In this document: positions 54,201-64,000 of the stretch, piece by piece
Position numbering within the stretch: the stretch's first letter is position 1
How the letters are laid out: each line of letters opens with the position of its first letter
NCBI GenBank assembly: GCA_013433145.1
Contig: CM024173.1
Location: 3,505,101 to 3,569,100 of the forward strand
Direction of reading: 5' to 3'
DNA from: Ascaris suum
Lineage: Eukaryota; Nematoda; Chromadorea; Rhabditida; Ascarididae
Length of the DNA stretch: 64,000 nucleotides
Position numbers and translations under genes: made by a program
Notes under the pieces: generated by a model
What the model was told of the DNA's origin: nothing
The model's input: the letters and a program-made list of their open reading frames with translations, nothing else
Database searches by the model: none

Positions 54201-55554
54201 AGAGCACAACCGGGATTGTTGCGCTCCCATGCTGGTTGCAAGTAACCAAGCTAATTTAATAAATCAACTTTTTCAAACTTTTTTTGCACTCTTTTATCCA
54301 TTCTCTTGATCTGCTACCAATAAGCAATGCCGTCAAGTTTGCAACACATTGAAATAATCGCAGGAATGGCATACATAGCGTAAAGGAAATGAACAAATAA
54401 ACCTAAGCCCATGATTGAAGGCTTACTTAATTACGGAACCCTTCTCCTAAGTGTCTGCTTAGTGGCTTGCTTGAAACCCTTTAAAGTATTCCTATTCCCA
54501 TTGTGGAATGTATAGGAGCGTGAACGGCGACTACCACAGTAGATAGCTGTAATGAGATAATGGCACAAACGGACACTACCTGGCATCTATATCTCATCTG
54601 GTGAATGCTGCCATTAGGGTATGGGTTCAATTCGTGTCAGTCCGTTCGTGAGTGAGTACATTTGGCACAGCATATCAGGGTGTGCTGAAAACTAGCCGTT
54701 CCGGATGTGCAATGAACAATAACGATTCAGGTCAACGAGCTGACCGCAGATTAGCAAAATACCATCATATAAGCGCATAGAACGTGAAAAAGCGAGCAGA
54801 GAGCATGTAATCGAAGAGGATTAGACGGCATCATGCGCGAATAACAATTAACAATACGGCTGTCATAAACGTCATGCAATTCGCTGTACAGCCGATTGAT
54901 GCCATGTTAACCTCGTCAACAGATTGCTGCAAACGAGCGATATGCGACGATAAGTGCAACCGTGCCGAGGCCTCCCCCTATAATCAAAAACTCAGCAACC
55001 TAGCCTATGCGAATTATTTATGCTGAATGTTTATTTCGAATCCAATTTGCAACAAAACTCCTTTTGTTTAAATCGAACTTTCAATAAAATCTTCTCGCTT
55101 TAAATCAGTATTTATCAATCTGATACTAGACGGCAGAACTCTCCCCAACTTCCGTTCATATAATAGATGTGATGTGTGTCATGCACATTTCGCATGCGAA
55201 ATTGCTGTACATTCATAAATAGTCGACAAAAAGAGAAAATACAGTTGAGAGATATGTGGGCATATTAGCCTATTTTTGATCCGAATATCAAATAATACCA
55301 AGAATATATCAATCAATAGCGAAAATAGCGATGAAAAATATATGGAAAGGAGGTCCGACACTCCGAAAAAATTACAATAATTTGATCGTCAGCTTTATTT
55401 GCTTAGTCAAATAGTTTTTCGTAATCTTTTGAAGTGAAAGTGCAATCATTAGGTGCCACGCTTTCATATCCCATGGATGCCTTCGTTTCATGAAAATTGA
55501 AAAAGTTAGACGAGATAAGAATAACGAACTTAAGATACCATTAATAAATATCAC
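51270..55554. other. Intergenic region between convergent genes
   Basis: About 4.3 kb between the 3' ends of the Pax gene (plus) and the ALDH1L gene (minus). I see no open frame I recognise and no RNA gene. A GC-richer patch lies near 53930-54250. A 14-base word (ttgttgcgctccca, near 54217) also occurs near 26665 inside slo-1 intron 1. Confidence 0.55.
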
Positions 55555-55560
55555 TTTATT
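55555..55560 (-). terminator. AATAAA polyadenylation signal for the ALDH1L gene
   Basis: Read on the minus strand, AATAAA lies 30 nt after the stop codon of the ALDH1L gene, giving a very short 3' UTR as is common in nematodes. Confidence 0.65.
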
Positions 55561-55589
55561 GATAGTGCTATCAAAGAGTTTGTGCTGCC

Positions 55590-58500
55590 TCAATATTCGA
55601 ACGTGATCGTCTTCGTATGCAGATACTCGTTCAATGCCTCTGCTCCTGAACATCAACATTGCATCACTAAGAAGGAAAGTTTATTCTAACGAGTGCTTGA
55701 TAGATATGAAGAGAGCAGTAAATTCTGCGGAAATGAAACGTTCAAAGCCGCAAATTATCCACATCTCATGTTTTCCCATTTTAATTTCGCATTTCGGCAT
55801 CACTGTTTTAGCAATAAAGCTCCACCACGACCCCCTCCCCCAAAAAATAGAACACTCGGAAGTTGCAAAAGTGACGCGCATCTGACCTTTTATTGGTGGA
55901 CTCACTTTTTTCAACATTTATTTCTCACAAGAAGCAAGTAATACGTAAAAATTTACTTATGGGACGACTATAACGATTGTGGAATTCAGCTCTTTTCATA
56001 AAATTCGATATTAGTGCCCAGAATAGCTCACAAATGGTGCATAGTTGTGAGTTTCAGGAATTGATATCAAAAGACCCACCGAGATCTTTGCCGAATCCTG
56101 ATTGCTTATATCCGCCAAATGGTGCCGCAACATCCGTTTTCTGATACGTGTTTACGAAAACTGTTCCCGCTTGCAAACGTTGAGCGACACGCAAAACCTG
56201 CAATGAAATTTAAACTGGAATTATTGCCTCCAAATTTTAATCCTTAATATTCTATAAAATTTCTGTATTTTAAAGAATCGAGAAAGTATGATAAGATTGA
56301 GTCTACGAATAGAGAAGACGCTAACTCTCCTCTTATATATTTCTATCTTTATGATCAAATCTACAAGCGATTTTGAATTACGCTCTACATTTGACGTCCT
56401 TCAGTGACATTTATCACTTCTGTTTGCATAAGAGAAAGAAGAAAATGGCGGAAAGTAAAAAACACATTCCGACCTTGGAAATATCTTTTGAAAAGACGCC
56501 TGCCGCCAAGCCATATTCGGTTGCATTCGCACGTTTCAGCACACCCTCAATGTCACTGAAATTAAACACCGAATATCGCAAAAAAAAAACACCAAAAACG
56601 AATGCTCTCTTATAAGAAAATCGACTGATGAATAGCAACTGTAATGTGTTTAGCTGCAAATAATAATATTCATAATGCAAATAATACCTTCGCTGTTATG
56701 TGAAATATTCTCAGAGTTTTGCAAACAAAAAACGAGTATGTCAAGTGATGATTACCCCTGTAGTAGTTAAGTAACTGATCAGTAATAAAAATCTTGTAGT
56801 AGCAATTTTAATGAATCAACTCACTCATCGGGGAATTTACTGACCACCATCACGGGACCGAAAGACTCCTCCTTGGCGACAAAATTGTTGTCGTCAACAT
56901 CGACGAGTATTGTTGGTTCAAAGAAGAGACCTTCTCGATTGATATGATGGCCTCCGAGTGCAATACGACATCCGTCCTCTATACCCTTCTTCACATAATC
57001 AACCAATTTTAGCAGATGTGCACTGCAAGTAAATAGCACTTTACAAAATGGTATAGGATAATGCTGCAAAACTTACTAAGCTATTTCATACAGTTATGTT
57101 ACGTTCAATAAAATGTTTGTAAGCATTAAGTGTGAAGCATGCACTCGTTTGCCAATACGCTTATGCTGGAACTCGTTTATGCTGGAATAATAGAGCGTTC
57201 TCAGCATGCCATTCACATTCTAAATATATAAATACGCAAATATATGAAGCATTGCTAAACGATGACGAGCTCGCAGAATTCCTAGCTATTAAAAATTAAA
57301 GCGAAAGTTTGGTAATGAGGATCACGAAAGTACAACATTATTCGGCGAATTAAACCTGTATCAGTTTCAAATCGAAATACCTTCGTGAAGGCTGCATGAA
57401 AGATGGCATAGAAGTGATGCATCGACGAGCATTCTTATACGACAGCAGTGCACACTGATGCAAGAATCGTTCGCACTTTCAAAGCGGTTTCTTATAAATT
57501 ACGAAGACACCATTGACGGGTTGACTGCCGATTCTATTCCTAATAACTTCAGAAATTTAACCCCTAATATAGACATCTTCGACGACAACCGTCTGCCACT
57601 TGCTGTCATCGAGCTACGTTGCGGGGTAAATGGACGCATCATTCGGGGCATATTCAATTACGAAAGTTCTGTGGATAATATGAGAAATAAAAGTTGCTGT
57701 ATTAACCGATGGTTCTGAGGTCCATGTGAGGTAGCACGATCGAGTGGATCACCGATGACCATCTTCTTAGTTTCGGCGATCATGCGTTGCACAAAATCAT
57801 CGTGGATCGACTCGGCCAAAAAAATGCGACCAGCCGCAATACAATTCTCTCCCTTAATATGTGCAGCACTATCAGTCCACTTCCTTTAAAGCAATGCTTC
57901 TAATAATTTCACCACTGTAATTGCAAACAGCAATAAAGTGAGAGAGCATTATTTGAGATGATCTATTAGCAATGCAGCCTCTAGCCAATAGATGTTTCAT
58001 TTAGTCATCTAACCACAACACTACTCAGGGTTCCTCGACCAGAGATCACTGATTATGAAAACTCAGACAAATGGGGTAAAAGAAATTTTTTTGGAATTTT
58101 CGGATGGATCATGGAAATTTTCAACAAACGATTTTGAAAAATTGTCCTTTATCAGACTAATCTAGTGACCATTCCAATCTTATATCACTCATACATCCCT
58201 TTTTATTCGAGCAACGCTTTTTTTAGTTATTTAAACTACTACCTTATTAAAGAAGACAGCGTTACATGCTTGTTTCACAGCACGATCAAGATCTGCGTCG
58301 GCGAAGATTATGAGAGGAGATTTGCCACCAAGCTCGAGTGATACCTTCTTGATATTAGAGCATGCGCAACTATAAATCAGCAAATCAGAGAGATTACCAC
58401 CTTCTGCTAATAGGCAACTCTTGAAAGTGCTGCATTTCGCAGAAAAAACGCATCAGAAAATTATATTTGGATGTATTTTCACATCAGCTAAATATATTAA

Positions 58501-61500
58501 CTGCGATCGAAAAAAGAAGGACTTTATGCACATACTGAAATGAAAACAATTGCAACAGGTAACAATTGGCTTGAGGGAAACACACCTGCTCATTACTTGA
58601 GCGCCAACTTCAGTTGAGCCAGTAAAGCCAATCTTCCTAACTAACGGATGATTGGAAAGCGCCTGTCCAATCTCTGATCCAGAACCAGTGACGATATTCA
58701 CCACTCCAGGCGGAATTCCAGCTTTCGCTGTCAACTCGGCGAATTTGAGTGCTGTTAGCGGGCAAACCTGAAGCAATTTTGCGCATTCATTCTTCAGATA
58801 TGTCGTGGTCTGGTGATTAGATTTCCACATTAAGCACACTGTATCAAACTCATGCGATGCAAAGCTGAGAGAGGAAAGAAAATTTCGCGTAAATTCGGAT
58901 TATTGAGAACGGAAGTAGCAATTTCCTCATAAACAGCTCCGTAGTATTGTCCTTATCAAGCCCCGATTCCTTTATTCTTGCTACGTTGTTGCGGAAATCT
59001 GCAAAGGTCCTTCCCTTATTCGAGCAGAACCTCATCCTTGAACAACAAATCCTGAGAAGCAATTTTTAGAATGCTACATCAGTGCGTCGATATCGAAAGG
59101 TTCTCGCGAACCTGAGCTGGTTTGAGGACGACAGTATTGCCAGCAGCAAGGCAAGCTGACATTTTCCACGAGAGCATCATGAGAGGATAGTTCCATGGTG
59201 TGATGATGCCGCAAACGCCAATCGGTTCTCGCACTGTTATGCATAGATTCTGATTCGGTCGAGCATTCGAAATTGGGATCGAACGACCCTGAAATGACGC
59301 TACGACGCTGATAATCAAAGTATATCACTTGTGAAAGAGGTGAAGGTGCAGAATTTTTACCTGAAGGCCAATAATCAACTCAAATCTAAGAAAAACGACG
59401 AGAGCTCACAGCCGAATATTCTTTCGTCATATACGCATTCCATAAACTAGCGGTCACAAATGGTGTAAACTGCAATGAAGTCGTCGACGCTCGCCATTCG
59501 AATACAGTGAAGGCGTGTTTTTTTTTTTTTGCTTTTTTGCACTCTCACTGTATTGCCCATATAAGGTCCCATCCCACCTCCAAGCCGCAAAGATTTATAC
59601 AATTTGTAAAAGAAACCTCAATTTTGTCGGTCCAACCGGCAAAATACCTCCATACGTCAATGCTCATGCCGACGTGAGTCTTAAGTGCCAGCGTGTAGAC
59701 GGCGCCGCTATCAATCGATTCAATAGTGGCCAACTCCTCTTTGTGCTGCTCCATCAAGTCGGCTAACCTGAATAGAAGCTTCCCACGATCACGAGCCGAC
59801 ATCCGACCCCACTCGCCCTCCTCGAAGGCACGCTTCGCAGCCCTAACGGCTATATCCACATCTTTCGCATCCGCCTTTGGCACCGAGCAGATCGCTTTCT
59901 CGTTGGTCGGGTTGATCGTCTCATAGGTGCGGCCCGACACGCTGTCGACGAACTTGCCGTCTATGTACATCTGGTGTGGGAAGCTGATATCCATGTCGTT
60001 GATGTGTATGTTTATGCTGTCAAACACGAGTTTAATTTCATCCTCTCCACGAAGTTTTCTAACAACGGCTTCAACGTAAAGACCGAAGCTCGGTGACATG
60101 TATACTTGAGTGTTCTCAAGCTCGGCTTTGGTTCTGAAGCGTGTCTCTTCGATGAGTCTGGTCACATCCTGTGAAGTAGCACCACTTTCGAAGAAGTCGG
60201 TCGTTTCCTCGATGTCGATTTTGAGTATTCCTTGCCATATTTCCCTAAGCTGTTGCTCAACCTTCTTTTCCTCATCGTTGAGAACGAGCTTCTCATGTTG
60301 TTCCTCTTCTGAGCCATATTTCGAGCCAGGTATTGTACGTCCATCAGGTAGTTTCACAGTTTCCACATTAACGTATTTCAAGTCGCTGGCAGGCAGAAGG
60401 AGCCCCTTTGAATGGACAAAAACCTTGCCATTCGGACAGTCGTTAACGGAAACCTCGATAGCATCAGCGGGCATCGATGAGCTCTTGTAAATCGACGAAC
60501 CGAATAGGGTCACCTTCTCTCCGTTGAGTTTCAACCATGCTCCGGGAACCTGCAACTCCTCAATTCCTATGTGTTCGTATACAGAAACTTTTTACTGCTA
60601 GGAAAAGCTTTGAAGAACAAAACATTTCTACTATAACTTCACATAGTAGAGTGTAATAGAATGTTTGAGAGGATTCCATATCCACATATTACCGAAAAAT
60701 GGAAACGGAATTGGTGGGTAATTCAATGAGGAAGGACAATACATGATAAAACTCTTATGAGAGTTTTGCTCCTTAAAAAACCACAAGGGCTACATAATAA
60801 GATTGTACATGATTGCAAAGATTATCTCAACGGCTAAGGAAAATGAGCCCCTTTTGGAAAAAAAAAATGAAACGATGACTTTATTTGCATAGAATGTGAA
60901 AATCTGCATGAATCATCCATCACGTTCATCAATACAAAGATCTACTGATGAAGTTAATAAATTTTCTTATTTACTCATTTGAGTGCGTCGACATTCTGAT
61001 GTGAAAACAATTCACCTTATCATTGCCTCTTATGAAATTGTGCATCTCACGTTGATTTTTCGACCAGTTCAGCTCGGCTAGTTCGGTTTCGCTGTTATGT
61101 ACGGCTCATAGGAAGCACCTTTCTCAGGCTGCACGATACGTGGCGCCTTACCATTTGCAATCAATTCCACAGCCTCAGCCTGGAGGAAGTAACGCATAAA
61201 AGGATGTTTTATTATTACACTTGAATGTTTTAATGTTATTTCAACTCGGATCTTTGTATATGTACGGCCATCGTTTAAGAGTTCGACTCAGAATGCGGTG
61301 ATAACCATTTATAGTGGCGAGTGAAAGCTGCGTCCTCAAGCTGTATTCCAACATGCAATTTTTCGCTTTTTGAATGGATTTTCTGATGAGATGGCGAAAG
61401 GTCATTGCTTCAGACGAGAGTTTTCTATCGTCACCACGCATGATTTAACGATTTGCTGATAACTTAGGTGAGTAATACCAACATTTCCGTTATTACCCTC

Positions 61501-63396
61501 TCAATCTATATGCATCTAAACGCTTTTGAGCAAAGAAGCGACAGAACGAATATACTCTATTGTAATTGTTAACTATTTGATTTCACAACACTAAAGTTTT
61601 CAAGTTTTAATGAGTTTTTTTCCTTCTTTTCAAATATGATTGGGATTTTTTAGAGATAAAATAATGCTTTACGCTTACCTGTTTATACTGATTTATTCCA
61701 CCTAGAATGGATAATTTTATAAGCGGCGATAGAGGTATTTAATTATTGGTGACAAATGAAGAAAACTCACTTTTATAATATGAGCTGGGAAATAAAAACG
61801 GGTATAACTTACTTCAATTGTGTGTACGATTTCATGCAGAAAATCGAGAAAATATTCAAAAAATCACCATTCCCTTGACACCTTCAGGATAGAGGAATCG
61901 CTTATAGAGAGAGTTGAGAGTATCATTCTCGTCGACCTTAACGCTCTTTTGAAGGAGGATCGGTCCTGTATCAAGACCATCATCTGCCCAAAACACTGTA
62001 AATCCAGCCGTTTCATCGCCGTTGATCAATGTCCAATTTATGGCCGATGCACCTCTGCAAAGCAACCACCGATTTCCGATTGCAACAAAATGCCATAAAA
62101 CTCCGAATAAGTCCCACATCTTCTGACGCAGTTGTTAAGGAATATCGTGTTGAATCTTTCATACGAATATAAACAAAATAATCTAGGCAAATGCCTAGTT
62201 GGAGGAAACCAATGGAGTGCCACAAACAATGCAGGTGGAAACAACATAACAAATCACCTAGAATTCATCATATACGTCATAGAACACTCATCGCAGTCAA
62301 ACGTCGATCTAATTTTAAAAAAAAGAGGAAAAGTCATTTAAATGACGCATAAGAGTACAATTAAAATTAACGAAAAAGAGAAAACGTCAAAAACCTGTGA
62401 GCAGGTAATATGGATGGATGATAAATAATCGATTTGTATTTTGGTTGCTCGATGATCTCGATCGGTATGAATTGAGTGCAGAAGGGAAGGACGTTGAGTT
62501 CGGCACCGTGTTTACGATACTCTTCCAGCATTTCAGGAATCAGATGCAACTTACCATCGGCACCCTTCTTCCTCCATCGAGCCGGTTTCTGAACCGGAAT
62601 ACCGAGTTTGTTTGCCTCGAGAGCTGAATCGGGTAGTCATATTTGTGTAATTCACAAAATTAATAACAACACAACAAAAATGTGCCCCATCATTGTTGTG
62701 TAAAATCTATAAAATGCGCAAGTTTTCAATAAACTCTATTTCATTGATTATAGCGGTATACTAGTGACTAAAATGTTTATGACGTTAAACTTTCTATTAA
62801 TGCTTAAAAAGTAAGAGTTCGGTCAGCACTATGCTTATTGAGACACCCTTCTATGAGAAGAAGAAACTACTTTCAGCAGCAAGTGTAAATCATATCGGCT
62901 TCAATGGACATAATCGTCCAAGAGAGAAACCACTCAGTGGCATCAAACTTATCTACATTGAACAAACAGCAAACTCCAGCTGATTTAAATCACCCACGAA
63001 ATCCAAAATAAGACATCAAATGCAGTGATTCAGCAAATTGTTACACCGAAAATAGTTGCAGGTTTTTTTATCAAAATATATTCAAATTAGGAATGCCATC
63101 CAATATGAGACGATTTCAAATGTAAATTAATGCCCGCTAAACAGTTTCTCTAATTTTGCCTCGGGTAGATATATTGCGTTGAACTCTATTGCATATATTA
63201 ATTCATCAATATTGTTGCATCGGTCATTTGCCACATTTAATCAGCTAGAATATACATTATCATACTAACCAAGTAGATCTTCTCGTCCATTTTTATCGGG
63301 AATTGTATAGACAACCACAATTTGATGACCATTCTCTCGAAGTGCATTAAGCACATCAGCACCGAAAGCCGATTGCCCAATAATTGCGATCTTCAT
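55590..63396 (-). CDS. alh-3: 10-formyltetrahydrofolate dehydrogenase (ALDH1L), 13 exons, one frameshift
   Basis: Converts 10-formyl-THF to THF and CO2 with NADP+, in one-carbon metabolism. Exons, high to low: 63396-63270, 62623-62395, 62054-61868, 61179-61016, 60549-59617, 59288-59112, 58767-58586, 58369-58243, 57852-57707, 57022-56825, 56555-56474, 56197-56080, 55645-55590. All borders are GT..AG and all phases agree except that exon 4 is one base short; with that base allowed for, the length is 908 residues, as expected for the family. Domains: hydrolase (1-about 320) starting [16 protein letters not shown], with His of YHPS (about 111) and Asp of DDGLDTG (about 147); a carrier domain with the pantetheine Ser in SGATSQDV (about 362); ALDH domain with Glu of LELGGKSP (about 679) and Cys of [11 protein letters not shown] (about 713). 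It ends [13 protein letters not shown]. Catalytic residues are all present, so a functional gene with a sequence error is likelier than a pseudogene. Confidence 0.95.
59617..60549 (-). CDS. alh-3: ALDH1L large exon: hydrolase C-terminus, carrier domain, start of ALDH
   Basis: This unbroken 933-nt exon, phase 0 at both ends, runs from [12 protein letters not shown] (end of the formyl-transferase-like domain) through the acyl-carrier-like domain ([19 protein letters not shown]) into the aldehyde dehydrogenase domain ([20 protein letters not shown], then ETHVG-type segment [19 protein letters not shown]). The carrier Ser, which holds the 4'-phosphopantetheine arm that moves the formyl group, is present. 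A frame past the GTTTCT donor at 59616 is intronic. Confidence 0.95.
61016..61179 (-). CDS. alh-3: ALDH1L exon 4, carrying a one-base loss
   Basis: The exon starts after CCTCCAG and reads [20 protein letters not shown] and on to YEPYITAKP in the correct frame. It then meets TAG at 61080-61078. Shifting the frame by one base at that point gives [20 protein letters not shown] and NDK, exactly the expected continuation, ending at a GTGAAT donor in the phase the next exon needs. The exon is 164 nt where 165 are required. The break lies near 61081-61086. Confidence 0.93.
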
Positions 63397-63410
63397 TTTA
63401 TTATCTAGCT
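63397..63410 (-). promoter_or_regulatory. Possible trans-splice acceptor and 12-nt 5' leader of ALDH1L
   Basis: On the minus strand the sequence ttttaattgtag ends at 63409, leaving a 12-nt leader (ctagataataaa) before the ATG at 63396. A pyrimidine/T-rich AG this close to an ATG is the usual form of a spliced-leader acceptor in nematodes. It could also be the acceptor of a cis-spliced 5' UTR intron. Confidence 0.4.
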
Positions 63411-64000
63411 ACAATTAAAATAGAATTTGTTATTAATTAATGTTTTTTTTTTGCAGTATAGTGTCTGCCAGCATTTTTAAGCGTTTCTAATACAACATTT
63501 CTAAAATTGCATCAGATTGATTTTTATTTTTTTTGTTGTTTTTTTGTTAAATAATTTCGACTGATTATTCCAAAATTCAACTTTTTTCAACTTTTTTGAG
63601 GAAAGTAACAAAGCAGTAACAATTTCCATTAATTTCTTTAACGTGAACAATGAGAGAGTTTCAACGGCTCATAATAGAAAACTCGACATCAATATTCAAA
63701 GATTTATACACAACGGAAAAATTGAATATGCAAATCAAATGAATGACACAGTAAAGCTACATCTTTTTCTTATGGAAAAGCGGTAGCATTAGGTGAACGT
63801 TGGGAGTAGGGGAGGCGGGAGAACTAGGTGCTAAATTTTATTTCCTACAATCGTAAATATCGGTATTTGACAAAGCTGTAGCATAAACTGCAAATAAATA
63901 TAGCATAAATCATAAACTGTAACTAATCGCGATATAGTCCACTCTTAAGTTCATCATTGTACGCCAACAATATTACAATTGCATATGAACAGAAATTAAT
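63411..64000. other. Upstream flank of ALDH1L
   Basis: AT-rich sequence with T and A runs and no recognisable coding region. It probably holds the ALDH1L promoter on the minus strand, but I see no clear motif. Confidence 0.5.

Noticed and set aside
54595..54660. gggttcaattcg resembling a tRNA T-loop
   Set aside because: No matching T-stem, anticodon arm or acceptor stem could be paired around it.

Overview
The window is eukaryotic, intron-rich and AT-rich, and it reads as a nematode genome. Three protein-coding genes can be rebuilt exon by exon, and their closest relatives, as I know the families, are Caenorhabditis slo-1, egl-38/pax-2 and alh-3. Introns are long, often 0.5 to 5 kb, with GT..AG borders and many homopolymer and TA tracts. 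That is typical of many parasitic nematodes, but I cannot name the species or clade from sequence alone.

Layout. (1) Positions 2657-27144, minus strand: a slo-1 (BK, calcium-activated potassium channel) gene. It runs from its start codon through S0-S6, the TVGYGD selectivity filter, RCK1 and the start of the RCK1-RCK2 linker. The remaining exons (RCK2, calcium bowl) lie beyond the left edge. Two near-duplicate 113-nt exons, at 11246-11358 and 5473-5585, are mutually exclusive alternatives. (2) Positions 27145-47160: about 20 kb with no recognisable gene, holding a GC-richer slo-1 upstream region, TA microsatellites and a GC-richer block near 45.1-45.5 kb. (3) Positions 47161-51210, plus strand: a Pax2/5/8-type paired-domain transcription factor lacking only its first short coding exon. 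(4) Positions 51211-55554: an intergenic stretch between two convergent genes. (5) Positions 55590-63396, minus strand: a complete 13-exon gene for 10-formyltetrahydrofolate dehydrogenase (ALDH1L, alh-3), broken only by a one-base loss in exon 4.

The three genes do not form a pathway: one is a neuronal and muscle ion channel, one a developmental regulator, one a folate one-carbon enzyme. The most useful observations are the slo-1 exon pair with a strong intronic hairpin just upstream of one member, a 12-nt tandem acceptor choice in slo-1 beside RCK1, two possible C-termini for the Pax gene, an unusual octapeptide (YSINELLG), and the isolated frameshift in alh-3. I found no sign of a new mobile or defence-type system. 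Most long open frames outside the three genes look like chance or cannot be assigned.
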